From Streptococcus moroccensis (lineage in GTDB: Bacteria; Bacillota; Bacilli; Lactobacillales; Streptococcaceae), in assembly GCF_030812835.1 (NCBI RefSeq), contig NZ_JAUSTM010000002.1:115841-179840 (forward strand): a DNA stretch of 64,000 nucleotides, read 5' to 3'. The notes under the pieces are model-generated. The model worked only from the letters and a program-made list of their open reading frames with translations. It was not told the origin of the DNA and did no database searches. Position numbers and translations under genes: made by a program. Position 1 is the stretch's first letter. Each line of letters begins with the position of its first letter. This document shows positions 42,085 through 51,000 of this stretch, in pieces.

Positions 42085-44001
42085 TTAGGCTTTAAGTTCC
42101 AAAACCTTATCTGCTTTAGCAACTGTGTCAGCGGCTATAGATTTAATCTCAGTGTAGTCTTTAGTATTGGTTACAAGAAGGACTGTTGTATCGATTAGCC
42201 CAGCGGCAGCAATTTTATCCTTGTCGAAATTGCCAATAATATCGCCAGCTTTAACAAAGTCACCTTGAGCAATTTTGAGCTCAAATCCATTACCATTCAT
42301 GGTTACAGTATCAATACCAATATGAACAAAGATTTCGGCACCATTTGGTGTCACAATATTAACGGCATGACCTGTGGCAAAGGCTAGACTAACCTGACCA
42401 TCAGCAGGTGCATAGAGCACACCCTCACTTGGTTTGATAGCAATACCTTGACCGATTGCTCCATTTGAGAAGGCTGGGTCATTCACTTCTTGCAATGAGA
42501 AGGTTTGACCAGCAACAGGAGCGAGAAGGACTTCACCTTTAACGACTTCTGCTTTTTCGATGGCTGGCGCAGCTTCTTTTGACTCGCCTCCAGCACGACG
42601 CTCTGCAATGGCTGCATAAATTTCAACCATACGACCTTCTAAGTCAAATTTACGAAGAGCCAAGAAGATAGCAAGGTTCAAAAGGAGAGGAATGTAGATT
42701 GAGAAGGTAAAAATAGCTTGACGGACTGGTTCCGTTGCTACAGCAGCAGAACCATCATAGCTAGCAAGTGCCAAGCACCAGCCGACCATAGAAGCACCGA
42801 TACCAGTACCAATTTTGTTGGCAAAACTATGGGCACTTGAAGATCGACCAATCATTTTTGATCCAAACTTGTAATCGTTATAATCGACAACCATTCCCAT
42901 GAGAACACCAGTCAAAGCCATAATAGGAATCCCTGTAAATGTTGTCACAAGTCCAATTGCTGTGTTAAAAATAAAGTGGTCTGGATTTACAATCCTCGCA
43001 GTTGTCAAGACTACTGTAATTAATGCCATGTACTTCAAGAGTTTGGTTGGACCAAATTTCTTAACAAGAGGTGTTAAAAGAGCAAATCCAAGGAAGGTTG
43101 GAATCAATCCTAATCCACCCATAACCGCAACCAGGTTGTCGTTACCATAAATCCATTTTGCATAATAGGTACCAGAAGTACCAGTCAGACCATACGAAAT
43201 ATTGATGGCAACATTGACAACAAGTAACATCATCCAATATTTGTTTTTGACCAGTTTTGAAAGAGCATCACGCATAGTCATTTGCTCTTCCTCCACGCTC
43301 TCAACAACTTCACCTTTGTTTTTGCTATCAACAGCTGACTCTTTTGCAAAAGCAAAACAAATTAGCATTGCAATAACAACTAAGGCACCAAATATTGCGG
43401 CTAATTTAATCCAAGCTGCCTTGTCACCTCCCAGCATGTTTGTGACAGGAATAACCAAAATAGCAATGAACATCCCAGATACATACCCAGCAGCAGCACG
43501 CCAAGTACCAATATATGACCGTTCTTCCTGACTACGTGTACGAACCAGTTGAAGGGAAACATAAGGGACTGCCATAGCTGTATATAACACGGAAGTTAAT
43601 AACAAGTTAGTTGCCATGACATATCCCAATTGGAAAATGTCAGTTCCATTTGGTACCATAAACATAGTAATCAGCATCAGACCTGCTGGAACACCGGCCT
43701 TAAGCAACCATGGGCGGTACTTTTCCTTACCAGGCTTAGTATTGTCAATAATGTTCCCCATAATAACATCAGTGAAGGCGTCAAAGATTTTATTGACCAT
43801 GAAGATGGTAGCAATAGCACCTGCAGCCAAGCCAACCTTGTCAGTATAGAAATAGGTTAACTGTCCAACCAATCCCGAAATGACGTTCAATGAAAACATA
43901 CCTAGAGAATCTGCAAAATAGTCACGAACGCGCATTACTTTTTGAATCCCATCGCGGTCATAGCGGATGGCATTTTTATCTTTTTTAGGTTTCCTAATCA
44001 T
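42085..44001 (-). CDS. GPH-family sugar symporter with EIIA domain
   Basis: A 638-residue glycoside-pentoside-hexuronide:cation symporter with twelve membrane helices (about 30-470) and a C-terminal EIIA-Glc-like domain (about 505-638). The latter has the phospho-histidine motif IFVHIGIDTV and the PADG and KAGD turns, as in LacS of S. thermophilus, where HPr phosphorylation tunes uptake. The substrate is probably a rhamnosyl or beta-glucosyl disaccharide or aryl glycoside, judged by the two glycosidases beside it. It lies between the GH3 and GH78 genes in one operon. Confidence 0.93.
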   Translation of the reverse strand: MIRKPKKDKNAIRYDRDGIQKVMRVRDYFADSLGMFSLNVISGLVGQLTYFYTDKVGLAAGAIATIFMVNKIFDAFTDVIMGNIIDNTKPGKEKYRPWLLKAGVPAGLMLITMFMVPNGTDIFQLGYVMATNLLLTSVLYTAMAVPYVSLQLVRTRSQEERSYIGTWRAAAGYVSGMFIAILVIPVTNMLGGDKAAWIKLAAIFGALVVIAMLICFAFAKESAVDSKNKGEVVESVEEEQMTMRDALSKLVKNKYWMMLLVVNVAINISYGLTGTSGTYYAKWIYGNDNLVAVMGGLGLIPTFLGFALLTPLVKKFGPTKLLKYMALITVVLTTARIVNPDHFIFNTAIGLVTTFTGIPIMALTGVLMGMVVDYNDYKFGSKMIGRSSSAHSFANKIGTGIGASMVGWCLALASYDGSAAVATEPVRQAIFTFSIYIPLLLNLAIFLALRKFDLEGRMVEIYAAIAERRAGGESKEAAPAIEKAEVVKGEVLLAPVAGQTFSLQEVNDPAFSNGAIGQGIAIKPSEGVLYAPADGQVSLAFATGHAVNIVTPNGAEIFVHIGIDTVTMNGNGFELKIAQGDFVKAGDIIGNFDKDKIAAAGLIDTTVLLVTNTKDYTEIKSIAADTVAKADKVLELKA

Positions 44002-44039
44002 GAAAAGCTCCTTTTAGTAAATTTCTTTATTTTTATATT

Positions 44040-46313
44040 TTACTGATTGAGAGCATCAACCAGTTGCTGCAAACTAGCCTTCTCGACACCCGGTACAAAA
44101 CTGAGCAACTGACGCAAGGGCATTCCTTCCATTATGGCTGCGAACATTTCAGCATTCATCATGTCATTTGGTCCTTGTTCTGCTACAGTCGCAGCATCCG
44201 CATTGCCAGCCATAACCGAACCCATAGCCTGTTCTAGAATGACCTTGCCATTTTGATCCGCCATAATCTCCCCAATCGTAGAGTTTAAGTCATATACTTT
44301 TGGTAAAAGCTGATTAGGAGTTACATGGATAACTTCGCTCATAATAGTGTCCAAGGCTGACTTTCCAAAGCTGATCTTGTAATCTAAATCTTCGACATGC
44401 CAGTCGTGAATAGCAACCTCCCAATAGGCAAATGCTCGTTTATCCAGCTCAAATCTGACTGTTTTAGTTTCACCTGCTTCTAAGTGAATTTTATCAAAGG
44501 CCCGTAATTCTTTTGCAGGACGAATTAATCTACTATTAATGGGAGAAACATAAAGTTGAATAACTTCCTTTCCTGCTATATTGCTAGTATTTTTGACATC
44601 TACAGAGATAGACACTCTTTCTGAATCATTCAGCTTGTTTTTGCTAACAGTCATATTGCTATATTCAAATGTACTATAAGATAAACCATGTCCAAAAGGG
44701 AATAAAACTGGTAGATCTTTGGAGTTGTAATATCGATATCCGACAAAGACACCTTCTGAATAAACTGACTGGTCTTTTTCTCCCCCAAAGGTCAGATAGG
44801 CTGGCGTATCTTGGAGACGAAGTGGGAAAGTTTCAGCTAAACGGCCACTCGGATTTACGTTACCAAAGAGGATATTTGCAGTGGCACCTCCGACTGCCTG
44901 GCCTCCAAGATAGACTTCAAGAACGGCTTGAACCTTATCAATCCATGGCATTTCAATTGCTGAGCCATTATGAAGAACAACAACAATGTTTTTTTGAACA
45001 GCAGTTACTGCTTCTATCAAAGCAACTTGATTTGCTGGCATTTTCAAATGTTTGCGATCATAACCCTCTGACTCAAAGCTATCAGGTAGCCCAACAAAAA
45101 GAACGGCTACATCTGATTCAGCAGCAAGTTTAACAGCTTCAGCCTGCATTTTCTCATCAATGGCTTCAGTGGCATCATTATAACCAGCTGCATAGCTGAT
45201 AGTCTTCTCATCAGCAACTGATAGGGCTGATTCAACCTTATGGCTGTTAATATGTGAGCTTCCACCACCCTGAAAGCGAGGTTTCTTTGCATACTGTCCA
45301 ATATAAGCAATTTTTTGACTGGCACTTAGAGGTAAAATTCCGTCATCATTCTTCAAAAGAACGATGGACTCTTCAGCTAGTTGGCGAGCAACTTCATGGT
45401 CTTGGTCTAAAGTGTATGAAATGTTCTTATCACGATTTTCTTCAAAGCGATAAATAATAGTTAAGATTCGCTCAACAGCTTGATCAAGCACCGCTTCATC
45501 CAAGTCGCCCGAGCGTACTGCCTCCACAATCTCTAAATCATTCGTTGTATTACCACCAGGCATCTCTAACTCACATCCTGCTTTAAGGGATTTGACACGA
45601 TCATTCATTGCACCCCAATCGGTCATAACATATCCATCGAATCCCCATTCATTGCGTAAAACATCTGTTAACATTGCCTCACTTTCACAGAGATAAGTTC
45701 CATTTAGTTTATTATAACTATTCATGATGGTCCATGGCTTAGCATTTTTGACCATACCTTCAAAAGAAGCTAAATAAATCTCACGAAGAGTACGTTCATC
45801 TACTATAGAATCACTTGTCATACGTCGGTATTCTTGGTTATTAGCCAAGAAATGTTTAGGACTTGTCCCAATATTTTTTGATTGGACAGCACTAACATAC
45901 GCTCTAGCAATTTCTGACGATACTAATGGATCTTCAGATAAGTATTCAAAATTTCGACCACAAAGAGGGGAGCGCTTAATATTCATGGCTGGTCCTAAAA
46001 TAGTACTGATATTTTCAGCCTGACATTCATTTGCTAAGGTTTCTCCTAAAAGCTTAGCTGTATCACGGCTAAAGCTTGACGCAATAGCGCAACCAGCAGG
46101 GAAGCAAACTGCCTTTATACTATCGAGCATACCTAAGTGATCGCCATCTTCAGGTTGTTTACGAAGGCCATGTGGTCCATCTGATACCATTACAGATGGG
46201 ATATCCATGCGCTTTATGGCTTTGGTATTCCACACATCTTTTCCTGAACAAAGAGATGCTTTTTCTTCCAAAGTTAGTTGGCTAACCATTTTTTTAATTT
46301 TTTCTGGTGTCAT
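44040..46313 (-). CDS. Beta-glucosidase, GH3
   Basis: The 757-residue enzyme hydrolyses beta-glucosides. It has the GH3 TIM barrel with KHFLANNQEYRR (153-164), the nucleophile D232 in VMTDWGAM, the sandwich domain with GLPDSFESEGYDR and the fibronectin-III-like domain (about 560-660). A C-terminal tail (about 672-757) carries LNSTIGEIM and a GMPLRQLLSF motif and resembles the tail of the GH78 enzyme. There is no signal peptide. It is the first gene of the operon, divergent from the AraC regulator across a cre-like site. Confidence 0.93.
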   Translation of the reverse strand: MTPEKIKKMVSQLTLEEKASLCSGKDVWNTKAIKRMDIPSVMVSDGPHGLRKQPEDGDHLGMLDSIKAVCFPAGCAIASSFSRDTAKLLGETLANECQAENISTILGPAMNIKRSPLCGRNFEYLSEDPLVSSEIARAYVSAVQSKNIGTSPKHFLANNQEYRRMTSDSIVDERTLREIYLASFEGMVKNAKPWTIMNSYNKLNGTYLCESEAMLTDVLRNEWGFDGYVMTDWGAMNDRVKSLKAGCELEMPGGNTTNDLEIVEAVRSGDLDEAVLDQAVERILTIIYRFEENRDKNISYTLDQDHEVARQLAEESIVLLKNDDGILPLSASQKIAYIGQYAKKPRFQGGGSSHINSHKVESALSVADEKTISYAAGYNDATEAIDEKMQAEAVKLAAESDVAVLFVGLPDSFESEGYDRKHLKMPANQVALIEAVTAVQKNIVVVLHNGSAIEMPWIDKVQAVLEVYLGGQAVGGATANILFGNVNPSGRLAETFPLRLQDTPAYLTFGGEKDQSVYSEGVFVGYRYYNSKDLPVLFPFGHGLSYSTFEYSNMTVSKNKLNDSERVSISVDVKNTSNIAGKEVIQLYVSPINSRLIRPAKELRAFDKIHLEAGETKTVRFELDKRAFAYWEVAIHDWHVEDLDYKISFGKSALDTIMSEVIHVTPNQLLPKVYDLNSTIGEIMADQNGKVILEQAMGSVMAGNADAATVAEQGPNDMMNAEMFAAIMEGMPLRQLLSFVPGVEKASLQQLVDALNQ

Positions 46314-46429
46314 ACAAAATCCTCGCTTGTTTTTTTCGTAATTTTATAATACAATTTATTGAAAACGTTTTATTGTAAAATAAGGTTTTTTATTATAAAT
46401 TTTGATTTTAATTAGATAAGGATACTTCA
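46314..46429. promoter_or_regulatory. Divergent GH3/AraC promoter zone with cre-like site
   Basis: TGAAAACGTTTTAT (46360-46373) matches the core of a CcpA cre box. AT-rich -10 candidates lie on both sides (TATTATAAA on each strand). Control by CcpA and by the divergent AraC regulator is likely. The exact promoters are not resolved. Confidence 0.55.
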
Positions 46430-47605
46430 ATGAACCTAGAAAAATTTTGCCAATCCTTCTACCAAGCGACCTATATACCTATCACAAAAATGACACTACC
46501 AGCTCAAGTTGATTATTCTTTTCCTAGGCTAGCTGATCAGCTCCCAATTTTTTCTACATATACAGAAAATATTCATTTTAATAAAAGAACCGATTACTAT
46601 ATTACCAAATCCTTCGCATTCTTTGGTATCATTCAAATCAAAAATAGTCTGGATTATATAGTTATTGGACCTATCTTTAGCACAAGTTTTCTTTCCAATC
46701 ATGTAGAAGCTTTTATGCAAGAAATGTCTATTCCAAATAATTACAAAGACATTCTTCAAACTCTGTTAGAAAATACCCCTACTTATTCTCTCAACCAATG
46801 TCTCCACATGCTCAATTTCCTTAATCTGAATCTGAATAATGAACTCCTAGATTTAACCCCAATAATGACAGCACAAAGCAAGTATAAGACAAACTTTAAT
46901 CGTCGATTAGCTCAGCAATTGACAGAAAGCAAAGAAGAAAGTCGCATCCACAACACCTACCACTTTGAGCAACGTTTGCTTAAGGCTGTCGAAACAGGAA
47001 ATACTAGAAGGATTGTGGAAATTCTTAATGAAGCCGGTAATCTTAGCGCTGGTAAGCTAGCCGAAAATACCGTTCGTCAGCAAAAAAATATTTTCATAAC
47101 TGCTGTAACTTTAGTCACACGAGCTGCAGTTGCTGGTGGTCTTGATGTTGAACAAGCATACAGTTTGAGTGACATCTATATTCAAGAATGTGAGCGTCTA
47201 GACGACATTAATAAAATTTTAGACTTGAATCAGACCATGTATTATGATTTCACAAATAGAGTCATTAGACAAAAATTGAATAGCCAGACGAGTAAGGAAG
47301 TATTCGTTGCCTTACAGTTCATTCATAATAACACCAATCAAACCATTAAAGTAGAAGATGTTGCACAAATCAGTGGTTATAGTTACTCTTATTTAAAAAA
47401 GAAATTTAAAAATGAAGTAGGTAAAACCATCAACGAATACATTATCCAAACGAAACTAGAAGAAGCAAAAGAACTTCTCAAATACTCTGATTTCAGTATC
47501 AGTGATATTAGTAACTACCTCTCCTTTTCTAGCCAATCCTACTTCCAAAATCTCTTCAAAAAGTATCACGGTATAACACCATTGCAATGCAGGAAAGGTA
47601 AATAG
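46430..47605 (+). CDS. AraC-family transcriptional regulator
   Basis: The 391-residue protein ends with a double helix-turn-helix (about 285-388): IKVEDVAQISGYSYSYLKKKFKNEVG and ISDISNYLSFSSQSYFQNLFKKYHGITPLQ. The N-terminal 270 residues are a sensor part of unknown fold, without membrane segments. It diverges from the GH3-GPH-GH78 operon and is its likely activator, responding to the imported sugar. AAGGA precedes the ATG. A long hairpin follows about 165 bases downstream. Confidence 0.9.
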   Translation: MNLEKFCQSFYQATYIPITKMTLPAQVDYSFPRLADQLPIFSTYTENIHFNKRTDYYITKSFAFFGIIQIKNSLDYIVIGPIFSTSFLSNHVEAFMQEMSIPNNYKDILQTLLENTPTYSLNQCLHMLNFLNLNLNNELLDLTPIMTAQSKYKTNFNRRLAQQLTESKEESRIHNTYHFEQRLLKAVETGNTRRIVEILNEAGNLSAGKLAENTVRQQKNIFITAVTLVTRAAVAGGLDVEQAYSLSDIYIQECERLDDINKILDLNQTMYYDFTNRVIRQKLNSQTSKEVFVALQFIHNNTNQTIKVEDVAQISGYSYSYLKKKFKNEVGKTINEYIIQTKLEEAKELLKYSDFSISDISNYLSFSSQSYFQNLFKKYHGITPLQCRKGK

Positions 47606-48021
47606 ATCGGGTATTTGTCACAGTCATGAGCTATTCACTTTAGTTTTATAGTAAACAATCAAGAAAATGACATTTTGTTCTATATCATTTAGCTTTAACA
47701 TGCGTGATCTTTTGATCCTGACTATAACTCCATCATATCAACTTGTTTTTACAATTTCCTCTATAGTTCGTATACGACAAAAGACAAGGTCCATGGAGCC
47801 TTGTCTTTTGTCGTATAATAGTGGAAATAACAGCAGTCAATAACTAAATATCACTTGTCTTATGGAAAAATATGGCTTTTCCCAGTTTTTGTGCTTATTT
47901 TATTGAAGAATTAGGGAATACTTTCTTGATTACTTTATGAACCCTTTTTAAATAGTACCATGTCTTTGATCACTCTTTCTCCTTCCTATTTTTAATTATT
48001 TTAACATAAGCTAAGATTAGG
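47606..48021. other. Gene-free stretch at the right edge of the sugar island
   Basis: No ORF is convincing here. The only clear structure is the 19-bp-stem hairpin at 47771-47817. The phosphotransferase 3' end, which is duplicated at 39.1 kb, begins just after. Confidence 0.6.
47771..47817. terminator. Very long hairpin, bidirectional terminator candidate
   Basis: A 19-bp perfect stem (47771-47789 with 47799-47817) closes on a 9-base loop TCCATGGAG. The inner part AAAAGACAAGG/CCTTGTCTTTT is terminator-like on both strands, but the stem runs on for 8 more pairs and no T-run follows. Confidence 0.7.
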
Positions 48022-48918
48022 TTAGAAATGAGAATCTCCCTCTTTATAAAAACTCGGAAGGATTGTATCAAAATTCTGGTACCAAGCCAGCACCGCTTTT
48101 GCTCTTGTAAGCATGGTTTGGACCTGCTCATCACCAAAAGGCACAGCCCAAGGAATGGAGCCAATCACGTCAGTCGCCATGTAGAGCCCCATTAGACCCC
48201 AAAAGTTTTCTGGGATTTCTTTTCCCTTAAAATAACCATGGATAAACCCTGTCGCAAAATCTTCTGAAAGTTGGGCATTCCATATCATGCGATTAAACTC
48301 TTCATACGGATCACCAATTTCTAAAGTACCAAAGTCAATAATGACCAGTTCTTTAGACGTTTTTTCGATCATCAAATTGCCCACATGGTAGTCTCCATGA
48401 CACAAACGTTGCGGACGATTATCAAGCAAATGTTTATTGTTCATAATGAAATCAATGAAGACATCACCATCTGGATACAACTCCTTGACCTCGTTGAAAG
48501 CCGCAATTTTTCGATCAATTTTAGCCTTATAGTGACTGGCCCAATCAGGTAGTTCTTCATCAATAGAAATATCATGGATAATCTTTAACATCTGACCTGC
48601 TTGAACGCCATATTGATACAATTCTTGGGCAGTTAGTCTATCTGCAACATCTCTAAAGTCTTCACCATCAATCCAGTCGTATAGGCTAAAAATGTGATTT
48701 TTTTCAAACGCAACATCTAACAACCGAGCTCGTTTTAGTAGTTTGCTAGATAGGTCACTTAGGTATTTTAGCTCTAATTGTTTGCGTTCCGTAAATGACA
48801 AGGGAGATATTTTTAGGAAATAAGCTTTGTCTCCCATAAGTTTGTACTTCTTTTCTGGAGAATAACCTTTTTTGATTTGAATTTGTCTAGAGAAATCTAT
48901 TTCGCTTATAAGAGACAT
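48022..48918 (-). CDS. Aminoglycoside phosphotransferase-like kinase
   Basis: The 298-residue protein has the APH/choline-kinase fold marks: LCHGDYHVGNLMI with the catalytic base Asp and the metal Asn, and VIIDFGTLEIGDPYEEFNRM with the second metal Asp. Many such chromosomal genes are sugar or small-molecule kinases, so drug resistance is not implied. Its last 125 bases have a diverged copy at 39.1 kb, on the other side of the sugar island. It is 42 bases downstream of the GNAT gene and probably co-transcribed. Confidence 0.85.
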   Translation of the reverse strand: MSLISEIDFSRQIQIKKGYSPEKKYKLMGDKAYFLKISPLSFTERKQLELKYLSDLSSKLLKRARLLDVAFEKNHIFSLYDWIDGEDFRDVADRLTAQELYQYGVQAGQMLKIIHDISIDEELPDWASHYKAKIDRKIAAFNEVKELYPDGDVFIDFIMNNKHLLDNRPQRLCHGDYHVGNLMIEKTSKELVIIDFGTLEIGDPYEEFNRMIWNAQLSEDFATGFIHGYFKGKEIPENFWGLMGLYMATDVIGSIPWAVPFGDEQVQTMLTRAKAVLAWYQNFDTILPSFYKEGDSHF

Positions 48919-48960
48919 ACTATCCTTTCTTAATTAGTTTGTAGTTGACATTCAAAATGG

Positions 48961-49335
48961 TTAGCCTTTTCCATATTTACGATAGGCTGTTCCAATGGCT
49001 CTAAACTCTAACTGCTCATAAAAGCCATCTTCAAAGGATGATAAATCCATGCGTAGTCCCGGATGCGATTGAAAGATAGCTTCGATGAGCATTTGGCCAA
49101 CGCCTTGTCGACGTCTATTCTGAGCAACGACAATTTCACAAAGATAAATGCTTAAGACGTGGTCTGTGATGTATCTTGCAAATCCACAAACTTCCCCATT
49201 ATCTTCGACAATCTTCCAGTAGGAATTATTTACTAAGCTTTCAATCATTTCAGTGGTATAAGTCTTCCACCCTTCTTGACTGTATAGCTGATAAATCGTG
49301 TCTAAATCTTGTTCTTTAATATGTCTAATGATCAT
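48961..49335 (-). CDS. GNAT family N-acetyltransferase
   Basis: The 124-residue protein begins MIIRHIKEQDLDTIYQLY and has the acetyl-CoA binding motif VVAQNRRRQGVGQMLI (about 72-87), typical of GNAT enzymes. The start is ATG 49335, 7 nt after GGGAG; the longer frame to 49401 lacks a ribosome site. The substrate is unknown. It precedes the phosphotransferase on the same strand. Confidence 0.85.
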   Translation of the reverse strand: MIIRHIKEQDLDTIYQLYSQEGWKTYTTEMIESLVNNSYWKIVEDNGEVCGFARYITDHVLSIYLCEIVVAQNRRRQGVGQMLIEAIFQSHPGLRMDLSSFEDGFYEQLEFRAIGTAYRKYGKG

Positions 49336-49457
49336 ATATAAGCTCCCCATAATGTTAAGCATGAATAAAGTTTCAAAAAAGCTAAACCCATTACTCCACA
49401 AAATACATGGCTCATTGACCTTGTCTTTAGCAGTTCATGTAACACAATTCCCTCGTC

Positions 49458-50993
49458 TCAATCAAGAAGCAAAGCTTTAACTGCATCCATTTGATGCGTT
49501 CGAACAACTAGGTGAATAGTATTTCCCAGGTACAAGACCGTTTGTCCATGGACGATTTCTGAACGTCCGTGATTGATTTGCCCCGTGATGAGGACACCTT
49601 CTGGGAGATTCAGGTCGCAGACACGCTGACCTGCAATTTTCTCAGAAACGGGAATTTCAATGTAAGTGGCTTTAGAAGTTTCACTGGCATGCTCTGGAAG
49701 AATGCGCTCTAGCATCGCTTCGTAAATAGGTGCGCCCTTGAGCAGATCCATCACGATATAAGCCGAAAGGGTAACCAGTCCGAGTGGCATAAGCTGACGC
49801 ATATCCCCAACCATCTCTGTCACAAGGATAATACCTGTTAGGGGTGCTTTTGATATTGCCCCAAAATAGCCCGCCATCCCAATGACAATGAATAGCGGCA
49901 AGTCAGCTGAAGTCACTATGCCAACTTGTTCAAAAATAGACCCGATTAGTAAGCCTAAAAGGGATCCTAAAGCTAGGATTGGCAAGAAAATGCCACCAGG
50001 CAAGCCAGACCCATAGCTAAGCATACTAAGAGCAAAACGTATGACAAAAATTAAAAGCAGGGCCCAAAATCCAAAGTTTGCATGTGGAAGGTGCATAATC
50101 AGCTCATGACCACCTCCCAATAGTTCTGGCAGAAAATAACCGACAGGAAGGATAAGGGCAAATGGCACCAAGGGATACCATTTGACGGGCAGTCGTAAAA
50201 ACTTACCAAGTTTTTCATAAACAGTTGGCATAGCTAAAATCACACGTTCGTACTGATACCCAGCTACCCCTAAAATGATTCCTGTGAGGATCAATAACCA
50301 GTATTGACTGAGTTTTAAGGCAGGAATATCCATCGGAAGTTGCAAAATCGGCGTTAAACCAAACATCCAAAGAGACACTGCGTTGGCTACCAAACTTGCT
50401 GTTAAGGTCGTAATCCAGACTAAGCGTGAAAAGTGACGGTAGACTTCTTCTACCACAAAAAGAAGTCCTGCAATGGGAGCGTTGAAAGCTGCAGATAATC
50501 CTGCAGCTGCTCCACTGGCAATGAGTACTCGTGTTTCCATAGGAGACAATTTAAGGTAGCGGGCTAATCCCTTACCAGTCATAGCTCCTAATTGGATAGA
50601 GGGGCCTTCCCGACCAAGCATGAGGCCACTTGAAATCGCCAGGACCCCACCGATAAACTTGCGCCACAAAATATTCCACCAATTGGAATCTATTAGACCC
50701 TTTAGTTCACCCTCAACCTGTGGAATACCCGACCCTTTGACAGCACTCTCGCCCTTTGTCAGATAGGCAAGAACGCCAGTCAAGATGATATATCCTGTGA
50801 CAATAGCAAAAAGCACGAACAGATTTTGTCGTGCTAATGCATACAGATGAACGACCCAGTCAAACCCTTGATGAATGAAGAGTCTGAACAAACTGACGAC
50901 TAGTCCAACCACGACACCTACAAAGATTCCTCTTTGGACAGATACCATGATGGATCGTGAGACATATTGAAATTCTTGTTTTGTTTCTTCCAT
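49458..50993 (-). CDS. ClC chloride channel or H+/Cl- antiporter with RCK-C domain
   Basis: The 511-residue protein has the ClC selectivity motifs GSGIPQ (87-92), GREGP with the gating glutamate E129, and GGIFLP. Retention of E129 fits an antiporter, which helps acid survival by moving protons. A C-terminal TrkA-C/RCK-C domain (about 440-511) follows. The frame can be read to 51140, but that overlaps potD; the ATG at 50993, 8 bases after the potD stop, is the real start. Co-transcription with the pot genes is likely. Confidence 0.92.
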   Translation of the reverse strand: MEETKQEFQYVSRSIMVSVQRGIFVGVVVGLVVSLFRLFIHQGFDWVVHLYALARQNLFVLFAIVTGYIILTGVLAYLTKGESAVKGSGIPQVEGELKGLIDSNWWNILWRKFIGGVLAISSGLMLGREGPSIQLGAMTGKGLARYLKLSPMETRVLIASGAAAGLSAAFNAPIAGLLFVVEEVYRHFSRLVWITTLTASLVANAVSLWMFGLTPILQLPMDIPALKLSQYWLLILTGIILGVAGYQYERVILAMPTVYEKLGKFLRLPVKWYPLVPFALILPVGYFLPELLGGGHELIMHLPHANFGFWALLLIFVIRFALSMLSYGSGLPGGIFLPILALGSLLGLLIGSIFEQVGIVTSADLPLFIVIGMAGYFGAISKAPLTGIILVTEMVGDMRQLMPLGLVTLSAYIVMDLLKGAPIYEAMLERILPEHASETSKATYIEIPVSEKIAGQRVCDLNLPEGVLITGQINHGRSEIVHGQTVLYLGNTIHLVVRTHQMDAVKALLLD

Positions 50994-51000
50994 TTTTAAA

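Noticed and set aside
44669..45133. ORF antisense to the GH3 gene and similar long antisense frames (for example 686-1225, 36801-37217)
   Set aside because: They are shadows of strongly supported genes, with unnatural composition and no ribosome sites.
39000..48200. Sugar island as an integrative element with integrase
   Set aside because: No recombinase, relaxase or short att core could be found; only the 125-bp gene-end duplication supports insertion.
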